DNA from: Anseranas semipalmata
Taxonomy: Eukaryota > Chordata > Aves > Anseriformes > Anseranatidae
NCBI GenBank assembly: GCA_013399115.1
Contig: VXAA01001956.1
Location: 62,001-126,000 of the forward strand
Direction: 5' to 3'
Length of the DNA stretch: 64,000 nucleotides
In this document: positions 49,315-60,930 of the stretch, piece by piece
How the letters are laid out: each line of letters starts with the position of its first letter
How positions within the stretch are numbered: position 1 is the stretch's first letter
Made by a program: the position numbers and the translations under genes
Notes under the pieces: generated by a model
What the model saw: only the letters and a program-made list of their open reading frames with translations
Told to the model about the DNA's origin: nothing
Database searches by the model: none

Positions 49315-49714
49315 NNNNNNNNNNNNNNNNNNNNNNNNNNNNNNNNNNNNNNNNNNNNNNNNNNNNNNNNNNNNNNNNNNNNNNNNNNNNNNNNNNNNNN
49401 NNNNNNNNNNNNNNNNNNNNNNNNNNNNNNNNNNNNNNNNNNNNNNNNNNNNNNNNNNNNNNNNNNNNNNNNNNNNNNNNNNNNNNNNNNNNNNNNNNNN
49501 NNNNNNNNNNNNNNNNNNNNNNNNNNNNNNNNNNNNNNNNNNNNNNNNNNNNNNNNNNNNNNNNNNNNNNNNNNNNNNNNNNNNNNNNNNNNNNNNNNNN
49601 NNNNNNNNNNNNNNNNNNNNNNNNNNNNNNNNNNNNNNNNNNNNNNNNNNNNNNNNNNNNNNNNNNNNNNNNNNNNNNNNNNNNNNNNNNNNNNNNNNNN
49701 NNNNNNNNNNNNNN
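49315..49714. other. Assembly gap, 400 N
   Basis: A run of 400 undefined bases following the CpG-rich block. It is the most likely place for the missing CD99 exon 1. Confidence 1.
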
Positions 49715-52700
49715 ATAAGCTTAATGTCTGAAAATTATGGTGTGTTTTAAATTAAGGATAAACTTTTCCTATTAAATACCTGAGTTGCAAGAGGTAGCTT
49801 TTCCAGTTAACATTTATGGAGTCAACATTATGTTGCTCGTAGCAGCTTCCTTTTTTTCTGGACTCCTAGCCCTGAAGATAAAAAGACTGAATACATGCAC
49901 CTGCCTTGTGTAATCCAGCAGTGTGGGTCTAGTCATTAATGCTATGTGTACATACGTAGGCAATTATTAATATGCCCAAAGGATGTCCTTTAACAAAGTG
50001 CTTGTTTATAACTGTTGCTAATCATCATCCAAGAAGTTGCTCTCGTGACAAAAAGAATTGGTACTCCTCACAGCACTATGCAGTTCTCTATTTAATCACT
50101 TCGTGCCAAACGACTTTTTTTTTTTTTTTTTTTTCTCAAGATTGCAGAACTAGCAGAGAAAGCCTACTTTATCTCGCTGGAATTACCACATCAAATCAGG
50201 CCCATGTAGTTTCCTGTTTCCAAAATTAGTCCTCATTAAAGTTACCATCTTCAGATGAGATAGAAGCAACCTCCTGTTAGGACAGTTGTGAGATAATTGC
50301 ACTTCACACTGGAGCTCCTCCTAATTCCTAGTGGTTTTCAGTTGGCTCTACCCTTGAGGCAGGGGTATAGTTTTCTTGCACTAGTCATTATACTGCTAAC
50401 AAATTTTCCAGAAATACCAAGTCATTTTTTTTCAATCTTACTAATCTTTTGATCTGAAGATGTCACTGACATATTGTGAAACTGAGTTCAATTATTTGTG
50501 GTTACCAGCTCTTCTATGTCTGGAATTTTGATTAACAAGAACACAGTCCTTATCATTTCACATGTAAAACCAACTCATCTGTAAAATATATATATATATA
50601 TATAGTACTAGGGCTGGTTATCTGATTGTGTGAGTACTGTGCATAACCTGAGACCCACTTCTTCCGATGGCACCTCTGTTTGCCCTGGTCATACTGCAGT
50701 GCTTGTCTCACTCTGTCTCCTGCCCAGAGCCTCTACCATTAAGCATCTGCAAACAGCACAGGCATTTGCCTGATCTGGAGGTGCCTCAGAAGGAGAGAGG
50801 GAGCATGTCACTGCATGTCACCTTAACACTTACTTTTAAAGAATGGGATCTTTAAAAAACATGAATGTTCTATGGTTCAGCCTGAAGAAGATGACAGGCA
50901 GCAGCACAATTAAGGCTGGAAGTTGTAAACCTAAACCTAGATAACAGTATCTATCTTGAACATACTCTGATGTGAGCAGTCAGAGGAAAAGAGTTGCCTT
51001 TGCAGCTGTCTGAGTTACAAAGGCAAATGCTCTTTTCTTCTCAGTTTGCTCCAATTCCTCTTCTGAAGTAAAAGTCTTGTAGCTCATTTCTTGCTTCAGT
51101 GTAACTTTTTGTCCATTTTATCTATGAGCTCTCAACCTTTCTAGAAACAGCGTAACTCTTCAGATATCCAAAGAAGCAGAGGAAAGACAAATAGTTTTTT
51201 ATTTGCTACAGACGAAGTCTTCAAGAAGCAGTTAAAACCTTGCTGCTCTGTCTCCCAAGGACAGCTTTTGGGAGAAGAGGGCCACAGCCTCTGCCAGTAC
51301 AGCGTGAAGCAGATGGGCAAAGACAGCTCTAGGGGAAGAAGAAAGGAGGTAGTACTGTCAATGCGAGAAAGCTATTCTTTGATGCATACACAGATTTGGT
51401 TAGTGTGACAAAGTTGGTACGAGTACAAAGATAGGCCTGGAAATTACGTTGCCTTTTTGCTTTTGCTGTTCAGCAGAATTTGGCAATACCATGCAATGAT
51501 TCTTTTAATTTCAGGTACAATGTTTCCAACACCAAGAACACTCATAGGCAAGGAGTGTTTCTGGGTGCTCCAGTGTTGTTGTTGTGGCCTCGTCTAACAG
51601 CGTGCATTGAAAGTCTATTTGCCAGGAGTGTCTCTATCAATCAATTGGAAGTCAAACGGAACTGCAGGGTTTTGGTGCTGGTTTCCATCATGGCATCCAC
51701 CGAAGCATAGGTTCTGATCTTTATGTTTCTTCTTGCTGTGAGGAAATAAAGATTCAAATTTATCTTTAATTTTAAACAATATTTGAACACGTGAAGCCTT
51801 ATTTTCTCCCAATGTTTTCATATTTGAGCTGTGAGATAGGGAAGGGGCTAGTCCCACCAGCAAAGATTCCTGTAAATTAATGTAATATTTTAGCAGCAAG
51901 TTGAAGTTTTAGGGTCAGAAACAAGCTGGTATGGTATAGTCAGTCAATACAATCATGATTTTCTTAAAGAGGATGAAATATAAAGCATGTGTTACAAACA
52001 TGGTTAACCCCCATTTGATTTTTGGTTGAAGATGATAAAAACTGCATCAAGCAGCAGTATTATTTCCAGTTCTGAGGGTATGTTCAGAATGAACCAGAGT
52101 CCCAACAGGCTCCAGAATCTACTGCATAAACTTTGCTGGCTCTCACGTTGTGTGCTAATTTCTGATGCTCTCTGCTTTGCAGGACAGAAGAGACATTAAA
52201 GCACCGCAGCCTAAGGATTTCTTCTTAAGGATGCAAATTAGATCCCTCTACAACCAGCCTGTTCCATAACAAAGATCTTTTGGGAAAGGAGTTTATGCAG
52301 GAGATGTGTGGCTCCAGAACAACCTCTGCAAAGGCCAATTACCTGGTCTCGGTCACTCAGCTTTTCCTTCTGTAAATGCTCTCTCTCTGTTGGTACCACT
52401 TGTTCCCTCCCAGTAGGAGTGATTTTTGCAGTATGTCTGCATGACTTAAAGCACTAGCTCGGACTGTATGGCACCACGGCAATCAAGATCCCATCTCCGT
52501 TAAAGTTCATCCCATTTCTGCTACTATAGAGATTTCTCTTACTGTAAGTATAAACTGGCTATTGTTTCCTTTTCATATTCCCTCCAAATAGCTTTATACT
52601 TTGTTTTGTTGTTTTCTCTCTTCCACTAACATCTGTAAATACTTTGACTACACTTCCTGATGGTGTAGACTATCCAACGATCTTTTTGTGTCCAAAGTTT

Positions 52701-52884
52701 GCTATGTTCTTTCAGGACAGTTCATAAAGAGAAATATGATTTTATAGATCTTTTTTTTTTTCTGCATATTAATCTACATTTGAAGAGACATTAAGTAAAA
52801 AGTAGTTTAAAAAGTAAATGTATATTATGACATGAATGTCACTCAGAATTTAATTCCATAGTAGAACATGTAGCTTATAGATTA
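49715..52884. other. Upstream flank of CD99, no gene seen
   Basis: AT-rich sequence with a poly-T run near 50116-50134 and an (AT)n run at 50586-50604. Open frames are short and lack protein-like features. Confidence 0.5.
50586..50604. repeat. (AT)n microsatellite
   Basis: An uninterrupted AT dinucleotide run of about 19 bases. Confidence 0.9.
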
Positions 52885-53833
52885 ATCATAGAGTCATAGA
52901 ATATCCTGAGTTGGAACGGTCCCACAAGGATCATTGAGTCCAGCTCCTGGCTCACACAGGACCACCCAAAAATCAGACCATACGTCTCAGAGCATTGTCC
53001 AAACACTTCTTGAACTCTGTCAGGCTCGGTGCCATGACCACTTCCCTGGGGAGCCTGTTCCGGTGCCCGACCACCCTCTCTGTGAAGAACCTTTTCCTAA
53101 CACCCAGCCTGACCCTCCCCTGTCACAACTCCATGCCGTTCCCTCGGGTCCTGTTGCTGTCACCAGAGAGCAGAGATCAGCGCCTGCCCCTGCGCTCCCC
53201 TCGTGAGGAAGCTGCAGGCCGCCATGAGGCCTCCCCTCAGCCTCCTCTTCTCTGGGCTGAACAAACCAAGGGACTTCAGCTGCTCCTCATACGTCTTCCT
53301 CTCTACACCCTTCACCATCTCCGTAGCCCTTCTTTGGACATTCTCTAATAGTTTTATGTCCTTCTTATATTGTGGCACCCAAAACTGCACACAGTGTTCA
53401 AGGTGAGGCTGCACCAGTGCAGAGCAGAGCAGGACAATCCCTTCCCTCGACCAGCTAACAATACTGTGCCTCATGCACCCCAGGACACAGCTGGCCCTTT
53501 TGGCTGCCAGGGCACACTGCTGGCTCATATTCAACTTGCCATTGACCAGAACCCACAGGTCCCTTCCCGCAGGGCTGCTCTCCAGCATCTCGTCCCCCAT
53601 TCTGTCTGTATAGGCAGGGTTGACCCAACCCAGGTGCAGAATCTGGCACTTGCTCTTGTTGAACTTCACATTGTTGGTGATTGCCCAGCTCTCTAGTTTG
53701 TCAAGATCTCTCTGCAAGGCCTCTCTACCCTCGAGGGAGTCAACAGCTCCTCCCAGTTTAGTGTCCTCTGCAAACTTACTCAGTGTACCTTCAAGTCCTG
53801 CGTCCAGGTCATTTATGAAAACATTAAAGAGAA
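52885..53833 (-). mobile_element. CR1 LINE fragment with long open frame
   Basis: Reading the minus strand, the C-terminal part of the CR1 reverse transcriptase ORF is open for 185 codons (53160-53717). Landmarks are NNVKFNKSKCQILHLG, MSQQCALAAKRASCVLGC and SPEKRRLRGGL. It is followed by the CR1 3' UTR to the TCATAGAATCATAGA-like end at 52885. It lacks the 5' part, so it cannot encode a complete enzyme. The 5' truncation point lies about 30 bases from the microsatellite at 53865. Confidence 0.95.
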
Positions 53834-53864
53834 CTTATTTCTCTTATAAAAAATGTGGTTTTTT

Positions 53865-53885
53865 GTTTGTTTGTTTGTTTGTTTT

Positions 53886-53957
<72 letters not shown>

Positions 53958-53968
53958 TCCTTCTTTCT
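53865..53968. repeat. Compound (GTTT)n(TTTC)n microsatellite
   Basis: About five GTTT units pass directly into about 20 TTTC units, interrupted once near the right end (TTCC). Confidence 0.95.
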
Positions 53969-54607
53969 AGCATAATTCTGTTTTATTAGAAACAGAAGGA
54001 TATTTTATTCTCTTGGTAATCCCTTTTAAGCAAATACAGCCCACAGTGACAATCTTTAATGTGTTCTTCCTAGGTCATGTGGAAGCCCAACTACACTTTT
54101 ATGCACATATTAGTAGAATACAAGAAGGTTGTCAGCCAGATTTGTGCTAGTGATGCACAGATTATTTCAGTGAATTAATTTAAATACCTATAACTATAGG
54201 TACTCACTGATAATTCTTTTCTAAGTATCTTTGCTTAACTAGATCTCGAGGAACTAACTTTCCTACAGTTTCTGAGTACCTCTTCTTTACTATTTTTCTT
54301 TTGTCTTATGAGTTAGTTCTCTTAATATATGAAACTGAAACCCTTTTGCTTTAACACCAGCTTCTTTTTCTTCCAGAGTAACTCACACCAGCAGAATTGG
54401 AACTTGTGGCTTTTTATTATGATCAGGTGTTAAACAGCCATCTACCGTCTAGGGTATTGAATTACCTATACATAAGCAGTGGCTTTCTTAAGATACTTCA
54501 TAGTTCCTCTGAAAGATCTAGTGATGTTAGAGTAGGCAGGTTATAAACAGGCCTTCTTTGTTAGCATTAATTCTGTGGCATCTTTAGACTAAGTATACCA
54601 AATGTTT

Positions 54608-54609
<2 letters not shown>

Positions 54610-54642
<33 letters not shown>

Positions 54643-54643
54643 T
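54610..54643. repeat. (ATT)11 microsatellite
   Basis: An uninterrupted ATT run. Confidence 0.95.
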
Positions 54644-57600
54644 TGTATTTTTATGGGTTCCTCTTCTGTTGGAACAGATTTTTTTATATTTACTGCAAGG
54701 TGTTAATGTTTCTATTATTTATCAAATGTTTGTATTCAGCTTCTTCGATTAATGGTTTATTTTCTTTAATTCCTACTTCAGAAGACTATAGTATCCTTAC
54801 TGAATTCCAGTAAGCTGGGTGTTGTGTTTTTGCTTTGTTTTGTTTTGTTTTCTATCTAAAAGGCCATTTTTAAGAGTTTGTCCTCAGAATAGTATGGGCT
54901 AGAAATATCTAGACTAGTAAAAATGCTGAAAGCAACCTGGTTGTAGCAGTATACAATACAGACCTCTACATGGGCTTAGCAATTACACTGAAAAGTATTT
55001 TTTAAAGATAAAACCTTGCACAGTATGCTAAGCTGTGGAGTGGATGTAACCAATGAAAGTTACGTAGGTCTTCTGCTGATAGGAGCTCTTGATTCCCCTA
55101 GTAATATGGCAATTTTATACTAGCTGAAAAACCTGTCTTGGTAATTTAACTGCTGAGATTCAAGTTTCATGGTCTACTATGATTTTTTTGAAACATGTTT
55201 CTCCTATATCTGCATTTCACCATGAAACTTTCTTTTGGATGTTTTAAGTTTCTTCTATTTTAAGGTAAATATTTGACTTACTGGATAGAAATCCTGTGAT
55301 ATCTTTCCTCTGTTTCTGGCAAAGTGACATTTTCAGTAATGAAGTGTTTGTTCCTTTTGAAAAACCTTTGAAGTCCAATAATTTTTTTTGCTTATAAGAA
55401 CAAAATAACTCAATTTTAAGATGATAATTTAGGGCTGGTTTTGCATGTTCTTTTCCGTGATGCTAAATTATATTAGTCTCTGCTCTTTAGAGAGGAAGGA
55501 AGAAGAAAAACTGACTAAACCAGTTCTTAAACAAGTAAATACCACATTCAGTTTATACTGTTTGATCAAGCTGCATCCTTCTGAGTTTAAATGAATGTGA
55601 TTTAGTCAATCCTGTCATATACTATAGGTGTTTTATTCTATAAAACAGGAACATGTGATTATATGTTTTAGTTGTTCAGGTACTGTTGCCATTTGCTATA
55701 TTATATGAACATATCCTACTTAATATTTTTGTTGTTGTTTGCATTTTCTCCTCTAAGGAAAAATAGCTCACTTCCATAAACTGTTACACCCACAAGAAGG
55801 AAAACAATGTTGGAATGCCTTCATTTTCAGCCAGTGTGATGTTTGTTATGTTTCCAGAATTGACATTGTCTAGACAGTAGAAACATGTGGAACGTCCCTC
55901 TCTTCTTGAAAAATCTTCTTTTCAAACTCAAGTGTGTGTGTCTCGTTGTTTTGGAATCAAGCTTCCCAAAAATATCTTTCTTGTGAAGACTGGAGGAAGC
56001 AGTCATACAAGTCATTGTGTGTGTTTGCCTTCCTTTCCTTGCCACAGGAATCCAGCGCTGGGTAATTGCTGCTTCCAGGGCTTGCTTTCCTTCATGCCCT
56101 CTGAACCATCCTGCTGAAGCCTTTTCCAGCATGTGCCACAAGACCACCTGTTCCAGAGACACAAATTGGACAAGTTGCCTCTAGGAGCAGTTAGTTTGGC
56201 ACAGAGGTGCATGAACTATAAAACCAACATGATTTAGGAATTTCAGTGGTTATCCAATGTGGTAACCTCAGGTTATGCGCTGTGCTGAGGGCTCAGGTTA
56301 GAAACAACTGTTTTAAAGCAGAGAAGAAAACCAAGGTTTATTGAGAGCTAATTTTTCTTCTATGGATTGTTGTCTTCTAAGTCTCCACCTGTTATATAGC
56401 ACAGGTTAGATAAGTGCTCAGTTTCCTAAACATAATGAGGGTGTAGCTGAATTCTTGAAAGAGGTTAGCAGATCTGACAAACATGGTGAGAATTTAGGCA
56501 TTTGTGTGAAGGCATTTTGCTCTAATGACTTTTGTGTATGCATGCAAGATGCATCACACTGGGGCAAAATCTTCTGAGCTGCATTGATATAACAAAAACA
56601 TCTCTGTATTTGTCACTTAGATCTCCATATAAAAATCCTTCATTAAGATGCTATGGCAAATGCCACTGGCAATTTCAGCAGTCTACAGCCTAGGACGGGC
56701 ATGTGCTATTTGGGTTGTGTGTAGCAGAATACAAGAAGCAGCTGCTCCAGAATGCGTTATGAAGTGTACTGTTGTTGCACTCAGCTTCAAAGCTTTTAAA
56801 TGAATGCTTCGGGCCCAGGCATAGATTGACGGACAGTGGCATCAGTCTTTGCACAGTCTGGCTATGGACTCAATGACCCAAAGAAGCTCAAGTCACTAAG
56901 TTAGTTGTGTGTGTGGAAAGACACTATTTTGTGCCTGTGCTGTGTGGTAGACACTGTCCATTCTTGAAAAGAAAGAGCTATATAAATAAAAATCATGGCA
57001 GCAGAAACCGTGCAATGTTTTAAATATGGGAATACCCAAAATTAATTTACATCACCACAGAGTAATAATAGCACTACTTAATCTAAGAATATTTTAACAG
57101 TGAATGCTACCTGCAGCCCAAGAAGAATCCAGACTTCCATTCCCTAGTTAGTGTCTGGAGTTGCTTCTGCTTTGAACAAAATGGTTATTCCACCTTAAAT
57201 TCACCTGAACACATTGCATACCTCTTACCTCCTCTCTCCCCACAGACTCACAGTATGATCCATAGGACCTTATCCCCTCACCCCCACACTGCGTTCAATG
57301 CCTGTCTTTCAAGCATAAATATTTATGTTTCAAATTAATCTTCAGAGATACACAAAAGATCCCCTTTCACACACGGGACAACTAAAATAATTACTAGTCA
57401 TCCACGGTCTCAGGAACTAATTAATCCAATTAGTCAAGTGCCCCCATAACACTTAAGAAGGTGCATAGTAAACCTGTGTTCTTATTTCCCTTTTAAAACT
57501 TCTGCTCGGTTGTTTAAAGAATAATTTCTAGCATTAGAGTGGATTTCCTGCTTTTCGATCATTCCTGTGGTTTATCTCGTCATCTGTTTAGGAACAGATG

Positions 57601-58479
57601 ACAGTGTGTGCCTTTGTGCTTGGTGATGCCTATTAGCTAGCTCACGAGGTTCCCTCCTCAGCCCATAGAGCTTTTTTTGGATCATGACACAGAAATGCTT
57701 GGCTGTCCTCATGCACTTTGTTGGTGAACCAAGTTGATTTCCTGAGTTTGGTTCCTGAAAGATGAATGTTTCTGTCCTTCCCTTGCAGCTGTCTGTACAG
57801 CACTGGTGGAGAAAAGGGTGTAACAGTGGAGGAGCTGAGATACTTGTCTGAGTGGAAAAAAGCAACAAGCTGAGGAGTTGCTGATATTGATGTCATGGTC
57901 CAGCTGAGAAGAAACCAAATGAAGTTTAAATTATTCCATGGTTCAATTTACAGTAAGTGATAACATATTTCACAAATTCATTGGTTGATTCGCACTTGAA
58001 CTTTCTTTTTTTCAAAAAAAAAAAAAAAGGTGATTTAAAGTCAGTTGAAGGAAGGCAGTAATATTTTAGGTGTGGGTTTGTTTTTTTTTTCATACTACAG
58101 ACGGAAATAGTTTTTCCTCCAATTCTCTGTTAATTATTTGCTTCCTGTTTGCTTCTGTCTTTCTGCCTCCTCAGAAAAAAAAGCACATATAACAGAAAGG
58201 CACTTATAAGCCTAAATAATTCAGGTTGTGTTTTATTACTTCATTAAAGGACATCTGATGAATAAGCATTTATTTGTTTGTATGTGAATTTGTTGCTAAT
58301 TCTGGGATCTGTGGGGGCAGATCTGCACTGCAATTCTGAGCAAGAAAATACACAACATTGCATTCTTTTCTTGTAATATTTTTCTCTTATAAACTAAAGG
58401 AAAAATAGAGAACTTAACTGCAGCTTACTAAAGTAAACTCACTATAATTTTTTATTGCCTTGCAAAAGTAAGCGGTAGT

Positions 58480-58520
58480 AAAAAAAAAAAAAAAANAAAA
58501 AAAAAAAAAAAAAAAAAAAA
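58480..58520. repeat. Poly-A tract with one N
   Basis: About 40 A bases with a single undefined base at 58496. Confidence 0.95.
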
Positions 58521-60584
58521 CAGGAGGAGAACTGGTATGTATGTGAAATACAAACCCTACAGCTGGAACACCCCCTTTTCCTGTCTGCTTAGTGTAGGAA
58601 AAGTCATTAAGTCAAACAATACAGCATTTTCCATTTGAGCACATAAAATCTGAGTTCATAAAACAAGCTAGCAAAACTGTACCTGCCTTGGGAACACTAG
58701 CTGTGAATAACTTCTCCATAGAATTTAAGAAATGTGGAAAGCAAGTGTCACTTGAGAAAAATAGCTCACGCATTTGTCATTCCCACATCCATTTTTCCGA
58801 CTCATGTATTTTTACACTGTTGTTTTCCTAAATGCCCAGAGTGCTATCAGAGAGCTTAAACAAATGAGAGCAAATCCGCCTGCCTTTTTTTGGCAGGGGT
58901 GGAGTGGGAATTGGAGTGAGGTCTCACTGGTCCTGACAGGGCCAGATTTCCACATATGGGGCTTGTTATTAACAGGTTAAAAATCTCAAAGCTGTTAGTG
59001 CTTGCCTTTCCTATCATAGCTTCACCTTCTTTTTGCCATATACTGGCAAACTTGGTGGCAGGTAATTCTGAAATTCACTCCTTCCAAGTTAAGATGTCAC
59101 TGAGCGGTTAAAAAGCAACAACACTGATCCATTTAAAATCAAACTGAAGCTTCTATATATACAGCTTTATGCTTGCCAAGAAGCTAAAACTACCTAGTGT
59201 TATCAGATGTGGAGATCAAAAACATGAATATATATATTGATGAAGTATTGCATTGCTGATTTTTATGCTGTATCTCATTTCTTGTGCAAAACCTGGCCAA
59301 ACCCTAATAATTCAAATGATTATGCATCAGTTTGGCCTTTGTTGAGTGCAGTGAAAGACTTAAGTATTTTAAAGCCAGCTAAGAAAGTGGTTGAAATCAT
59401 GTTGAAATTATTTGATTGAATCTCAGAGTAGAGACAAAGTTTATAGAACTGTTCAGGACATTTCTACCACTATTATGTATTTTACTATAGACTATTCCCA
59501 GTTCTAGGTGACGCCTGCTGATACATATATGAGCAGATATAAACATTTTCAAAATACTAAATTAATAGTATATACAAAATACTAAAAAAAAGCTACTACG
59601 TCTTTCTCTCTGCTCGTTAGTAAGAACTAACTGTGTGCATGCATCTGTGCTTTGAGGGACAAATATATATTTGCCACTTCAGTCCCCTCCCTCCAGATGC
59701 ATCCTGCTAGCATGGGTTCCTATAGGAGACTACTGCGCAATGGGGCATTAGGAACAGCTGTGGCCCATGGTTCTGATGAACTTTCAGAGAAAAGCAAAGA
59801 AAGCTGCACGTAGCCTGTGAATATTGTGACTGTGGGGAATGAGCTATCCTTTTAGAATTAAACTAACCAAATCCTACAAAATGCCACTGCCTTTATATTC
59901 AAGTAGAGTACACAAAATGATTTTTGTTTTGCGTAAATGTTCAAAAGAGGACTTTCTGCATTTTGAGCAAAGGTAGTGGTTGTTCAGTGATGCAAACAGA
60001 GAGCTCAGTAGCTGAGATTCCTGTTTCTATTCCTGATTTGTGATCTTGAAAATATCAGACTCTCTTCCTCTTGTTTCTTTCCATAGCTCTACAAGTGGAC
60101 TGATGTCCTTGAAACTTGACTTTTCTGCTACGAAGCTCTAATTTTATTTTAATTTTTTTAAACAAGCTAAAATGTTCAGGATGAAACCCTTGGATGCAGC
60201 CTTTGTTGATGCAGTGGATGACTTGAGCAGACCACAGGTTGCATAAAAGTGGAATAATTTCTGTCTTGAATACAGAACCAGGAAAGCTGCCAGTCAGTCT
60301 TCTCAGCTGAGGTTAGCAGAACTGAGAAATGGACCAAAACTTTATTGCAACGTCCTCCAGAGGCTGTGCAGTCAGCAGGAGCAGCCAGCACACTGAACCG
60401 CATCTGTGTCTTGTTGCATTTCAGTGCTGGGGGAATTGGGCACCACAAAATGGGCAACACCAGAAAAATCAGATGTTTACAACATGTTCTTTTTCTAACA
60501 TGACAACAAGAAGCAACAACCCATTGATTTCCAGAGGTTTAACTTTGTACAGAAGAGTCAGCATGTATCATCCTCTGTCAGCCG

Positions 60585-60930
60585 CTCTCTACAGGTGCCT
60601 TAAAGGAGGCTGTAGCGAGGTGGGGATTGGTCTCTTCTCCCACACGCCAGGTGATAGGACGAGGGGGAATAGGCTGAAGTTGCGCCAGGGGAGGTTTAGG
60701 TTGGATATTATGAAAAACTTATTTACTGAAAGGGTTGTGGGGCATTGGAACAGGCTGCCCAGGGAAGTGGTCGAGTCCCCATCCCTGGAGGTATTTAAAA
60801 GACGTTTGGATGCAGAGCTTAGCGACATGGTCTAGTGGAGGGCTTGTTAAGTGTTAGGTCATAGGTGGGACTAGGTGATCTTGAAGGTCTCTTCCAACCT
60901 GGAGGATTCTGTGATTCTGTGATTCTGTGT
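60585..60930 (+). mobile_element. CR1 LINE 3' fragment
   Basis: The last 80 or so codons of the CR1 ORF are open ([34 protein letters not shown]), followed by the 3' UTR and three ATTCTGTG units. The open frame extends leftwards to 60329 by chance, and the left edge is approximate. Confidence 0.93.

Larger units (their letters stand above)
53969..60584. other. Intergenic stretch, no gene seen
   Basis: AT-rich sequence between two CR1 fragments. It contains an (ATT)n run at 54610-54643, poly-A runs near 58014-58028 and 58480-58520, and one undefined base at 58496. No splice-supported exon was recognised. Confidence 0.5.

Noticed and set aside
49209..49750. Open frames of 169-177 codons across the N gap
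   Set aside because: Most of the codons are undefined bases, so the frames carry no information.
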